A stretch of DNA of 64,000 nt from Vitis vinifera. Its lineage: Eukaryota > Streptophyta > Magnoliopsida > Vitales > Vitaceae. Below are positions 24,147 through 37,000 of the stretch, piece after piece. A program made the translations under genes and the position numbers. The stretch spans positions 3,482,501 to 3,546,500 of the forward strand of contig NC_081815.1 in NCBI RefSeq assembly GCF_030704535.1, given 5' to 3'. Within the stretch, counting starts at the first letter, position 1, and every line of letters begins with the position of its first letter. The notes under the pieces are model-generated. The model ran no database searches. It was not told the origin of the DNA and saw only the letters and a list, made by a program, of their open reading frames with translations.

Positions 24147-24323
24147 CCCAGTTGGGTTTCAGATGAACTGGTCAAAGCCTCATATAAGAATTGGTGTCAG
24201 AGTCAAGGGTCATGGTTTCAAGTCACGGGTAGCATGATGGTGGGGGAGGGACTGTTAGGATGCAATGGCACCAATTGATTTTCAGATGAGATGGTCAAAA
24301 CTCATCTAAGAGTATGGATTATG
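24147..24323 (+). mobile_element. LTR/TRIM-like remnant with primer-site-like sequence
   Basis: Two diverged direct repeats of about 45 bp (around TTTCAGATGAACTGGTCAAA and TTTTCAGATGAGATGGTCAA) flank about 75 bp that starts TTGGTGTCAGAGTC, resembling an initiator-tRNA primer site. A tRNA B-box-like word, GGTTTCAAGTC, also occurs, so a SINE origin is the alternative. Confidence 0.35.
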
Positions 24324-26599
24324 TTATGTTGGACCTTTTTCTTTCTACTCAGCTTTGTTGATTACTTTGAGATTTCTTTTTGCCCTTAGGGGTATGTGTT
24401 CCTGTTTGGGTTTCATATTTTGTTATCGGTTAAGAAAATTAATTATTTTTTATTGCATATCACTTTCGAATACGTTCGTTCAGCTTTCACTATGAGAATT
24501 CTGAATAACATATGATACTCCTAGAGATATGATGAATATAACACATGCAAATTTCTGGACTGACAACCAGCACTTGGAATAGATGCTTATTGTCAGAAAA
24601 TATTTTGGTGGGCTTTATTTGCTACTGTTTGGATGTAAGCTATCTTTTATATGCCAAAGCGACTAAAAATGATCCTTTGCTTTTCTCCTAAAAAATACGA
24701 AGCATTCCATCACTACATCATTAGTATCTTTTAATCATTAAGAGGGATTTTTTTCCCTTTTAGAAATTCTTGTCTATTCAAGTTAAATGTAGATCAACCC
24801 TGATGTATTAATGAATAATTTGCATTCTTATTGGATGAATTGGGTGGAAGGTTAACCTCTTCTTTTTCCTTTTGTCTTTGCAGGGGCTTTCGGTTACTTT
24901 TCCACTGGACTAGGTTGTATGCTGTGAGGAAATCCTTAGGGAATCAAATGCTCCGTTAGTTGTTTGTATTGTCAGAAACTTTAAGGGTAAAAGACTATCA
25001 TGTTTCTATTGTGTATATGCCACCACATTTCAGGGCTATTGAACTTTTCCTTACAATTTGGTGTCTTGGAATATTCTCCAACTCTTTATATCTTTCCCAT
25101 TATGAGAAAAGGGGTGGCTCTCATGTCTCCCCAAAAAATTTATGCCCAAAAAAAAGAAAAAGAGGAGAATAGTAACACACCTTCTGCCTCATTCATATCT
25201 TGAAACAATGAAGGATCATGGAGGCTTCTGCATGTGTCACCTTTCAGGGACAAAAGCATCCACATTTAAGTCATTAACGGAAAGATGGTTTGAAAATCTT
25301 GCATAAATCTTGGCACTTTAGGTGGGAAAATAAATCCCCATTCCCCCGGTTGCATGACTGGACAACAGCTCAGGCTTATTACTGGGTAAGATTTATTTGG
25401 CTATTAGCACATGATTTGTAAGCTTAAGCTATTAACCACTACATATCCAGTAACACACCTTGATCCCCTTTCCTTTCACTTATTTAAATATTCAAATTCT
25501 ATGTAGGAAACGTGTCTTTGATTGTTGAATACACTTTTGACATACGTTGAAGGTGACTCACCCACCCTACGCTTGTTGCTTTATACTGTGTTTCTTTATT
25601 TAATACCTTATTATTCCAAGCAGTTAGACATAGGATATCCAGAAAGTGGAAGTGCTGTGTGTTCATGGATCATCCACCCAACGCTTCTAGATGCCATTCC
25701 TTTGACTATTCCCCTCAATTTTTGATTTTGAATTAAAAGTGGATTCCCATTACACCGTCCATGAGTTCACATGCACGCGTTCCTGCATGTGCATGCATGT
25801 ATTGATTCACTCTTGAAAAAAATTCTTTAGCATTGCATTATATTCCCAAAAGTTATTATTTTAATACTTTTTAAATACATTTGTCAAATAGGAGTTTGGA
25901 ATCGTTTTTGTTTTTGACACCGTGACTAAAATCTTGAGCTGGAGATCAAATTATAAAAAATTTATTAAACATCACATTAAAACGAGACTTTGACTATTAT
26001 ATTTGAAAATTGATGGATGTCCCGAGGTTAAATCTTTTAGGATATCATTTGAGCGATTCATTCCTCTGGGTTTTTTTTTTCTATTCAGGTAAAAGACAAA
26101 CATCACTTAAAAGTGATATTGTTTTCATGATCTTTGGTCATTTCATCTTCAAACCAATTAACGTGTAAGTTAAACTAAACTTTTTATGACATTTTGCATC
26201 CAATTTTCAAACATTTCACAAATGAAGCTATTGACAACATTAAATAAATTTGAAAAAAAATGTGTATCTTGAAAGAGCGAGATCTTGTTTGACCGATTCT
26301 TTTTCGAAGCATTAGAAGATTCTGCAAGCGCGTTAGACTTTTGCTTTCATAGTATGGTGATTCCCTTTTTCCCTTGTTTATGTTTTTTTAATCAAAATTC
26401 ATGAACCAGAAGGTTTTGACGAAAATTCTTTTCCATCAAAGCCTCTCATTTTTAATCAAATGGCTCCCATCGGCTCTCGTCTTTACTCCTTTGCAAATCG
26501 ATGTTCCAATACACTGTGGACCATAGTAACAATTCCTCCAGCAACAGAATGAGAGGTATCAGAATCGTCACGCGCTTTCATGTGTTTGGATCCCACTCC

Positions 26600-26881
26600 C
26601 CAATTAGAACACGGAAAAGTGGCTTTTGTACTTTCGGTTTCACCGGAGCCGGCCTCTATCTTTAAATTGAACCAAGTCGGAAGACGCGCTGAGGACGCGC
26701 GTGAGCCCACTGCCTTTGCTTCATCTCCAAAACGTGAACGATTCGTACACAGCCTCAAACCAACAACTAACAACGAAAGTCTCCTCCGATTCACGACCTC
26801 CCTAAGATCAAAACCCTTTCCTAACCTCCATCAAAACCCTAGATTCCTCTCCTCATCTCTCTCTTCTCACATTCTTCTCAG
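26600..26881 (+). promoter_or_regulatory. Probable 5' UTR exon and promoter edge of the VRN5-like gene
   Basis: A GC-richer block with pyrimidine-rich leader sequence ends at a strong donor (CTCAG|GTACTC at 26881/26882). A telo-box-like AAACCCTA lies at 26834-26841. The acceptor of the first coding exon is at 28038, which gives a 1157-nt 5' UTR intron. The transcription start is not defined by sequence alone, so the left limit is approximate. Confidence 0.55.
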
Positions 26882-28076
26882 GTACTCCTCACAGATTCTC
26901 TCCCTATATTTTCCTATAATGCTTCGTTTGGCTGCCGAGAAACTATAGGACAATGAAGAGAGAGGAGGTTTGGAATTTTGGAACGGCGAATTCCAAGTCC
27001 AGGCTGTTTGGTGATTTTACGCTTTCATTTTTCTTTCCTGTGGTTTCTTGGGAGCCATACAGGGCGTGAAAGTTGTGATTTGTGGAGTCTTTGTGCGCTC
27101 AGATCTGTTATTTTTCTCGTTTTGTTTGGTTTTTATATGCTTGTTATTGTTTCTTTGAATTTCCGTTTTATTTGTGCTGAAATTTTGCGAATTTGTATGT
27201 ATTTTTCTCTATTTGAATGGCTGGGTTGTGATCATTTTGAGTTTATTGAAGTGTTTTATTGTATTGGACGTTGAATTTGCACAATGTATGGACATCAATG
27301 TATGGATAAACATTGAGATGCTAAATGCACTTGTATTGGTTTTGTGAACTGATTTTGGAAGCTTGTCATGACCCTTCAATGCTGCATAATTGTTACTCGC
27401 AGCAGAGGATGGATATTACTTCCCTTTGGGGAGGTGGTGGTGATTAGTGTTTATAGCGGCTGCAAAGCAAGATAGTTATGAAATAAGTGTTCTCCAAACT
27501 AGGGCTTTGGTTTGTTAAGAATATTCAGCTTCGTATTTTGGAGATTTCATTGTCATTTGATAACGTTCTCAACTCATTTTGTTGAACTCATCAGCTGCAT
27601 TATGGCCTAAACGTCCAAAACATGTTTACCTTCCACATACCTAAAATGAGAAAATTTTAACTTATCCTCTGATTGTTTGATGAGGAAATGGAAGAAAAGG
27701 AAAGTACAAAATCTTGATTCATGTTTCCTCTTGAATTTTTGTTTTTCATAGAAATAATTTCAAGTTGAAATATGCCATATGGTTGTATTAGAGGTCAGTA
27801 TGAATGGAGTTTTTGCTTTCTGGATTGAAAGAAACGTAAAATCTACAATTAGAAGTTTTTGCTTCTTTTCTATTTTTGTCCTTCTTTAAAATCAAACAAA
27901 AGGTTGTTGTATTTAGTGCACTGTTTTTATGAGTATTCATAGCTGTTGTGTTATTTCTTTTTTCATGTCAGCTTCTGTCCCTTTGTTTACTATCTTGGAT
28001 AGGTATGCTGAGGTTTCAATACTAATTGATTGAAACAGGAAAGGTGGCTTGACATATTTTAATTAACCTCTGGAGA

Positions 28077-31000
28077 ATGGATTTGGAAGATAAATTTTTT
28101 GCTAAAGGTATGGTCTTGATCTTTCTTCTATATTTATGCCCCCCCTTTTTTTTTTTTGCATTGTTTCTATAATGCTTAGATTCTGGCATGATATCTGAAA
28201 AGAAAAAGAGAGATTATTGGGATGACTTTTATGGGTGTATCATTCCACTTACAGTCTTTTATGTTGGAATGTTGTTCATAGTGACAATATGATAAAATTG
28301 GGTGTACCATATGATGGATAAAAGATGGTCCTTCGACCTTAATAGATTTTATAGAGTGGGTGTGTATGCATTAAGGGACAAGATTTTTTGTTTTTTCCTT
28401 GTTGTTTGGGCCCTGATGTAAGGGGGTAAGTTCCTTTATACTGTAATTCTGTGGGTCGCTATTTTATCGCCTCTTTGCAATACAATTATATACTTATTGA
28501 TAAAAAAAAAATGATAAAATTGGGTGTACAATATGGATTGGGATGACTTTTAGTGCCTTGTGGACCTGTGGTAACTTAAAGTTTGCCTTCTGTGCATATT
28601 TGTATCCAGACTTCTAATTATTTTCTGGAATCATGTTCTTTTCTTTTCTCTTTCATGTGCTAAGGGGGTTTATGCTTATAAAGATCATTGTGATTGAGTT
28701 GCATCATGTAGATATTAGAGTACTTGTTCTAAAGCACTAAATGTTGCCTTGCAACATAATTTATATTCATTCTTCCAACTGAATTCTTGATTTGTCAAGT
28801 TCAAACAACAAAATTATATTCCACATACTTTGTATACTATTATATTATGTCCAAGAAGTTTCCATCAACTTGAATTTGATGGTTGAATAGTTATAAATTT
28901 TTATTTAGTATTCACCACCTCTGAGTTGTTTTCATTTTTCTTTTTTTGGAATACCATATTTCCATTGCCTTACCATTTTAAATGTGTAATTAACAAATTC
29001 CTGGAACTTCAGGCAAACTTTAGGAAATATGGATTTATATAGACATTTTATGTTCAAAAGATTGAACCTTAGGGGACATTAGATGGTGGGTGGTGGTGTT
29101 GATTTGGTTTGGTTAGTGTTATTGGGTTTTCTTCCTGTGGTCAGAAACTCTAAGGTGTTAATGCATGTAGACAGCCATTGCTGGCAAAATTTTCTGCTGA
29201 TGCAATGCTTAATTCAAATAAATTATCAGTGTTTGTTCAAAATAATATGTAAAGTTGCTATAATATGACTATTGTGCATTCTACCAATTACAAATAAATA
29301 AATAAATAAAAAAGACTATTGTGCATTCAACTATATTACTTGTTTCATTAGTTTCCTCACTTGGGATCTTGTGAGAAGGTACATGTTGCACCACAATGAC
29401 AATCGAATGTAAGATGAGAGCATCAAACAAGATGACTTGTTCATGTGCAATGGGGACTAATCAGTCCACCAAGAAGTAGGAATAGTTTGTTTTGCACTGA
29501 AAGTGCTAAATGATGAGGCAAGACCCAAAAATAATGTGGATTATTGTGAAGATAGACATGATGTGATATCATTTAACAAAAAAATTGGTACTAGATTAAC
29601 TTTTATGGTAAAAAGGATCTTATGCTGACCAAAAGGGTTGGGATAAATATTATTTCTTAGGTGAGTCATTGGAATTAGATGAACTCATTTGTGATGTGAT
29701 ATTGTTTTTTTTTTCTTTTTTTTTTTTGGATAGGCAAACAGAAAATATATTAGAGAACAGTGCCTTACAAAAAGAGACGCACTCAATGTACACATGAGGT
29801 ATACAAAAGGCTCAAGAAAAGATAGAAATCAACTGAACAAGATAACACACAAGAAGACTTATTTGCAATTAAGGGTATGTAAAATATCCAACACTGTGAC
29901 AATGTCCATCCACATTGCATCTTTGGACCATTCCAGCAAAGATTTCGAAAGAGTCTCCTTCAATCTTTGATCTGGGTGATGGGATATTGTTTATTATGCA
30001 ATATGTTATGAAATAAGCATGGCATTGAAATCTCTTTGTGCCTTTTAATAGAGAAATAATTCTGATGTAATTCTAAAGCATAAAGTTTTTGATAGAGAAA
30101 TGCTTGTGCGTTAATTAGTTTAATAATTAATGTTTTCAATTACTGTGGCACAGCAAGATGAATTTGGGCTAGAATTGGTAATTAATGGGCAGGACTCAAC
30201 AGAACCAAAAATATGAAATCTGGTAGTTGCCAAATTCAAACTTAGGGCCTAAGGACAACAGCAAGAATCCTTGTACTATATATATATATGAAGGAAAAAT
30301 GTTAAATACAATTTGGAGTCAAATGGGAAACCTATTAAGTAACTGTTTTAAACAACTGCAAGACAATGTTAACTCTTGTGAATCATTAATGATAACAACT
30401 GAAAAATATCAAATTTCTATGATACTTGCATGAAATGCATCAAAACTAATATGAACCATTTGTCTAGCATTTGGGGTATGTTTTACATGTAGAGAAATGA
30501 ATGTGAAATTGCAAGTGTTATATATTTTTCTGATAATAAAATTTAAAGAAAATCAGCTCACAAATCTATTACACAAGTTTGATGATATAAGGTTATATAC
30601 TCTGTTTCTGTTATTGTGCAATCCTCCTTTTGATGTAACTTGGGAACTTGCAAAGGTTTCTTCAATCGTAAACATACCAGAGAAGACCTAACCTAGGATT
30701 CCTATATATGGTAGAGCCTAAATCATAACAAATCACACATTACCGTCTAAAACTATGCTCCAACCTGCATCAATTGTCATCTAATTTCCAACTAAAAAAA
30801 ATGAAAATTCATCCAAATATAAGAATTAAATAAACCAAACTCCTATTATGCTGCTTGATATTATCATTTTTTGTTACATATGCTTTAGGTGTACAGCAAT
30901 ACAATGCTCTTGCATAGCATCTCCTTCCCCCTTGATTGTCTTACTATTTCCACATGGTTGTTTGTGGTAAACTAGGCTTGTCGATATATGACTTTTTTTT

Positions 31001-34000
31001 CTGAGTTTGTCCAAATTATCCAGATTTGGTAATGTGGTTTCAAGGCAACCTGAATCTTTGTTTTTTTCTTTTTTTGGATAAGAAAGCAACCTGAATCAAT
31101 TAAACTGGTTAAGTACTGAATTGGATCCGGGTACAAATTGAACCAATCCAATTACCCGATTTAATATTTAATAGTTTATATAATATCTTTTTGATGACTG
31201 AAGACCTAACGATGTATATAAAGTTCATATGAGGCAGAGGGTTCTTGTTCTGAAGGGTTCTTTCTGAACCCTAACGGCGTTGATTTCCTTGACTCCACCT
31301 GCTTCTCAAAGCTCCTCCAGCATCGATTTTCTTCAGTTGTTTCTCCCCCTTTCTCTCTTCATAAGGAGTAAGGGCATGCTGTTGATAAGGTATTATTTTT
31401 TCATTTCAATCCATTTACATATCTTTTTCCTCAGATGCCCTTTTTTCATAGCAGGAAGATCTGATCTTTCTTTCTTTTGTTTTTTCTTGGAAATATTTTT
31501 CTTGTATGAAACCCTAATCAATTCCAAGAAGATCAGACATCTTGTGTAATGTGATTTACTTCAAGATGATCTGATTTTTGCATACTTATGTTTCGGATTT
31601 CTTTTGTGAATTGGTGATCTTTTCTGTCTCAAGATCTGATTCAATTCATAGGGCTTGTTATATTAATAAATTGGGTATCAATAGCTCACTTATCTGAATT
31701 CAGGTTGCTAATTTGAGTCTGCCAGATCTGATCTTTTTCTTTTTCTTTTTTTCCTAAAAGATTTGTCTTTAGGCTTTGACTCTCATAAATGGTGAGGGAA
31801 AGATAAGAGAAAACAAAATGGAAATGGGGAAAAAGGCAATGAGAGAATCTTGGACGGAAAATAAAAAACAATTTTGAGCTGAATTTTTTCACTCTTTCCC
31901 CAAATTTCCTGACCTTTTTAAGCAGAAAAGGAGGAATTTCATAATGTATAAGGGTTTATTTGGGAATGTTTTTTGAAAGCATTTTTAAAAAAATAGTTTT
32001 TGAGAATAGTTCTTAAAAACAATTTTTAATTATTTTTAGTTGGAAATTCAAATGTGAAAAACAGTTTGCTCTGGTTATGAGATCAAGATACTACACATTT
32101 ATGCATTGTGCAAAAGTTTCTAAAGTGTTCTCCACATTTTTAATTATTACTTAGAACGCTTTATAGAAAACAACTAAAAACACCTAAAATTTGTTCGAAA
32201 AAACAACCTGTTTTTAGAACAAATTCTCATAAAACTATTTCTATCAAAAGTTTGCCAAATGTGTTTTCTGGGTTAAAAAACTGTTTTCTGTTTGTAAGAA
32301 TGACAAACTGTTTTTAAGAACAGTTATTAAACAAGACCTAAGTTTCTTCCTAATTTCCATCACATATACTTTCCTTCTTACTTTCTAATAGCAACTGAAC
32401 AAGAGAAATTGATATTCCTTCCAACTTCTTTTCCTTTCCTACATTGATTCTAAGGTCTAAATAGTGACTTAACCTGTAGGGTTGGATATGCCTTATTCAT
32501 TGTAAACTTATCCATTTGGAAATTAGCCTTAACCAAAAAATCTTGCTTGCAAGTTCATCCTCAAAAGAAAAATTTGATGGGCGGGTATGCTAAATTTTTG
32601 ATATTCTGATTGGGTTTGCTTACTTTCCTATTTGGATTCCTAGATCAGTTTACCATGTTGCCAATGAGCTCATCAAATGATGTGCTGCAATGCTTGAGGC
32701 CTTTGTTATGGACTTGTTTCCAGTTTCCTTGAATTATTCTTCTTATTGAACTTGTTGTTCAGCTCTTGTGGCTTACTTTGCTGTTTTTCTATTCTCTTGT
32801 ACTCTCCTTGTAACCTCTGATTTTGAAGGATGACATGTCCTTGCCTGTCATTTTGTTTCATCTGATAATTTCTCATTAAACAAACAATAAGAATGGGTGA
32901 AGGAAGGGAACATATGTTCACTGGCATCTCCCTGTATCCTCTGGTTTTGAAGCATGACATATCCTTGTATTTTTGTTTTATCTGATAAATTATTTCTTTC
33001 TGATTAAAAAGAATTCCTTGTATTTTTGTTTTATCTGATAAGTTGTTTCTTTCTGATTAAAAAGAAACAAGAAGAATGGATGAAGTAAGGGAGCATATGT
33101 TCATTTGCATGATCCCTGTTCTCTTTTAATAGATTTCATGATTTCAGTCAACGGGCTTTCCACTTTGCAAAAACTGCTTTTCCTGGATAACATTTTATAT
33201 TTGCTTCTTTTCAAAATTGATATTGTTATTTCCTCATTTTTTTCGGTGAATTCATATTATTTATTTCACTTCCCCCCCCCCCCCCCCCCCCCCTCTAACT
33301 ATCCATCTAGAAATTTGCCTTCAAGTAGCATTTTTTCTTTTTTAATCACAAGCATACAAATAGTTGTTGAACTGCCCTTGAGTTTGGATGTAAAGTGGGT
33401 AGTCTCCCGTCCACTTATTTCAGCCTCCCTTCGGGTGCTCCGTTTAAATCGGTGGTAGTATGGGATGGTATGGAAGAATGGTTTCGAAGAAGGTTGGCTA
33501 TGTGGAAGAGACAATACATTTCCAAAGGAGGAAGAACAACCTTATTTCAAAGCACTTTGTCTAGCTTGCCTATTTGTTTTGTCTTTGTTGAGCATGCCAA
33601 ACTCAGTTAGACAGAGGATAGAGCAGATTCAGAGGGATTTCCTATGGAGAGGTGGGACTTTGGAGCGGAAATCACATTTAGTAAGATGGGAGATTGTGTG
33701 CTTAGATAAGATGAAAGGGGGTTTGGGGGTCAAGTGTTTTTCCACCCTTAATAAGGCTCTTCTTTGCAAATGAAATTGGCAGCTTGCGAATGAGAGAAAG
33801 ACATTGTGGAATAAAGCAATCAGAGGGAAGTATGGGGAAGAAAGTGGGGGGTGGTGTCCTCAGGAGGTGAGAGAGGTGTATGGTGTTGGGTTGTGGAAAG
33901 GGATAAGGAAGGATTGAGATTTTGTGAGAACTAGGATCTCTTTCTCAATGGGTAATGGGTGGAGGGTGAGATTTTGGAAGGATAAGTGGTGTGGGACTCT

Positions 34001-37000
34001 CCTTTGTGCGCTTTAGTTGATTCTAAGGAGGCGTGGGTGACAAATATTTGGGACTCAGCTAAGGTGGGGAGGGGGGGATGAAATTCTTGCTTCTCTAGAC
34101 CCTTTAATGATTGGGAGGTGGAAAGCTTTTTGGTGCGGTTGCATGGGAAGAGAGTGAGTGGAGATGTGGAGGACTCGATGTTGTGGACCAAACAAAGAAT
34201 GGCAAGTTTTCGGTCAAATATCTCTATAATGCCTTAGAGCTGGGTGACTCTTCTTCCTTCCCCTCAAATTGCATTTGGAACGTGTGGGTGCAACCTGAGA
34301 TTAGCTTCTTTGCTTGGGAGCCAATGTGGGGTAAATCTTTGACCTTGGATTTAGTTCAAAAAAGAGGTTGGGCCTTAGCAAATAGATGTTTTAGGTGCCA
34401 TGAAAATGAAGAGACTATACCTGTTAAGGTAGCCCAGTTGGTCAAATTGAACACTAGGAAGTGTGGTCTCAATAAGTGGCACATGGTCCTGGGTTTGAAT
34501 CCTATCATTGATAATGCCTTGAATTTACTCAGTGTTGGTTGTTGTGGGGCAGTCAGCACCCCGAGGTTTGGGTCTCCATGGAGAGTCTAAAGAGCTTGGT
34601 CATGGAAGGTTCCTCAATTATAAAAAAAAAAAAAAAAAAAGAATGAAGAGACTATAGACCACCTTCTTATTCATTGTGCTAAAACAGGGGTACTATGGGA
34701 GATGTTCTTTTCTTTGGTCGGGGTGTCATGGGTGCTTCCTTCGTCGGTCAAAGAGACTTTTCTCAATTGATATGGTTCGTTTGTCGGCAAAAAGCATAAG
34801 AAGGTTTGGAGAACAACTCCTTTACAAATCTTTTGGGTAGTATGGAAGGCGAGGAATAAAATGACCTTCGATGATGATTTGCTTTCGATCTAGAGACTAA
34901 AATATTCTTTTGTTTATTCCCTTTAGTCAGAGACAAAGTTGTTTATAGATGATTATCCTTTAACTTTAGTTAGTTTTGTCAATTGGTTGGGCTCTTGTTG
35001 AGGTTGTTTTAGTCTCATTTGTTTGGATGTTTCCTTTCCTCTTTTGGCCATTTTGACGGTGGGTGTATAGGTATTGTATACCTTGAGTTGCTTCTTTGGC
35101 GTCTCTTTTTTAATAGATCTTTCACTTTACCTATCAAAAAAAAAGTAGTTGTTGAACTGCAACTTTCATGTTCCATCACGTTCTAAGCTGTTTCACTACC
35201 AGGAGGAGCTGTAAATCCTGAAATTTCTTTTATTGTATTCATGCTAAGTTACAGGCCTCCTTTATGGTTTACCAAACTAAGTCAACCAATGGTAATGAGC
35301 TATGCCTTTCCAATGGTGGAACATGTTCTGATAATCTGTAGTGAAGAGATTTTTGAAAAGCTAGAAGGACCTTTTTACATGTTTTGTTTCTCATCAAGGA
35401 AGAAACAACTCAAAACTGAAACCTGATAATCTTCCTACTTAATCTCACACCATTTCATGGAAAAACTGAAAATTCATAGGTGTCACACATTAGAATTATA
35501 GAACACTCAATGGTGACTTTTGATGGTTATGTTTCTTTAGTTGTGCCCCTTTTGGAGCCTGTTGCATATGTCTTGTATACTTTGATGTGCTGTTTCTTTG
35601 ATGCTCGTTTATAACATCATTTTATTTGCCTATAAAAAAATGTATGTCATGTTCCTTATTCTTTATCTGTAAAAATAAAAGAAATAAAAGTTGTTGGAAA
35701 ATTATGTCTGTTGACATTAATGAGGAATGCAAACTTGAAATTAGATGGTTCTGAATATTGAGACTTGAAAGCTTGACAAAGATTGATTTTTTTTTTTTAA
35801 AAAAAAATTCTTTTTTAAAATTTATCTTTCCTTGTTTTATTTTGTCTTGTTTTGTCTCTTGTGTTTTATTTTTTCCTTTTTTTTTTAGGTAATGGTTTTT
35901 GTTTGTTTTATTTTATTTTATTTTATTTATTATTTGGTGTCTAAAGCTTTGTTGAACTGATCACAGATTTTTCACATAATTAGGTTGCTAAGCATAGTCT
36001 GTTTCTTGATTTGGTCACTTAGCTCATTTGAGATGCATCTCTAATTTTGTGAGACCTATTCCTTTTTTCAATACATCTCTAATTTGGGCTTGGAAACCAT
36101 CCACATGTTGGACCTAATGCACTATGGCTCAACATCTAAATGGCATGTTCTGTATCTGAAGTTTAGGGGCTATGGATGTGCTTGGAACCATAGGCCACTT
36201 TATTTGATCATGAGCAGTTTGTTCAAGTGCCATTCCTGGTTTTATAATGCCAATTTGGAGAACTGTTTGGTCTGAAGTCATAATTTTATTTCAATCTAAT
36301 TCTTGCTCATGCAGTCTACAGTAACTCATGTTACTAGGCATGCATAGCTGATGAGCTATTTTTGCAACAACCATGTACTGTAAATTTTATCTGTGGGATG
36401 AGGAGGATAACTGACTAGTTTGTTATTGCTTTTACTTCTTTCTAGCATTATTAAGGAAGCAGATCATTCTGTCTCTGTGTGCAACCAACTCCCTTTGATC
36501 CGGTTTCTTACTTGTCTTTAATTTCTTCTCTTGTGTTTTATGCCATTGGAATTTAAATTAAACTAGATGGGTTAATTTGCACAGTTATGGGGCCATCTGG
36601 ATCTAATGGGCAGAAGGTTTGCAAACAAGGCTATATATAGTCATCAGATTGCTGTAGCTGAGATGAAGATTTTGTGGCATTTCAAGTAGAGAGTCTAGGG
36701 AGAATGCAAAAATGAATCCAATCAAGAATAATGTAGTTACTAGCCCTCTAAGGTCATATAGAGACAAATAAGAGAGTGCAAATTGATTTGATGGTGATGG
36801 ATGCCAGCAACTATGTGAATGGATGTGTGTGAACATAAATGGAAACAATATAACATTGCGTCTCTTATTGAAACTCAAACTTTATGGATGAAGCTTACTA
36901 GCTTCTTTAAATGGTTTCCTCCATTTTCTTCTGTTTCCTTCTGTCATACAGTCGTAGAAGTTCATTTTTTAATTCAATTTTTTGTATGTAGTTTCTGTTC

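Larger units (their letters stand above)
23178..26599. other. Intergenic region between DUF538 and VRN5-like genes
   Basis: It holds the 3' flank of the DUF538 gene, a tiny LINE tail (23802-23874) and an LTR/TRIM-like remnant (24147-24323). The rest is AT-rich DNA without a supported gene. A stretch after TTTGCAG at about 24880 looks exon-like but has a stop after 14 codons. Confidence 0.5.

Noticed and set aside
24880-24960. Second exon of the DUF538 gene after TTTGCAG
   Set aside because: The single-exon protein is already full length for the family, and the stretch stops after 14 codons.
33395-34590. Several plus-strand ORFs as independent genes
   Set aside because: They are frame-shifted pieces of one LINE ORF2 and the SINE, between perfect target-site duplications.
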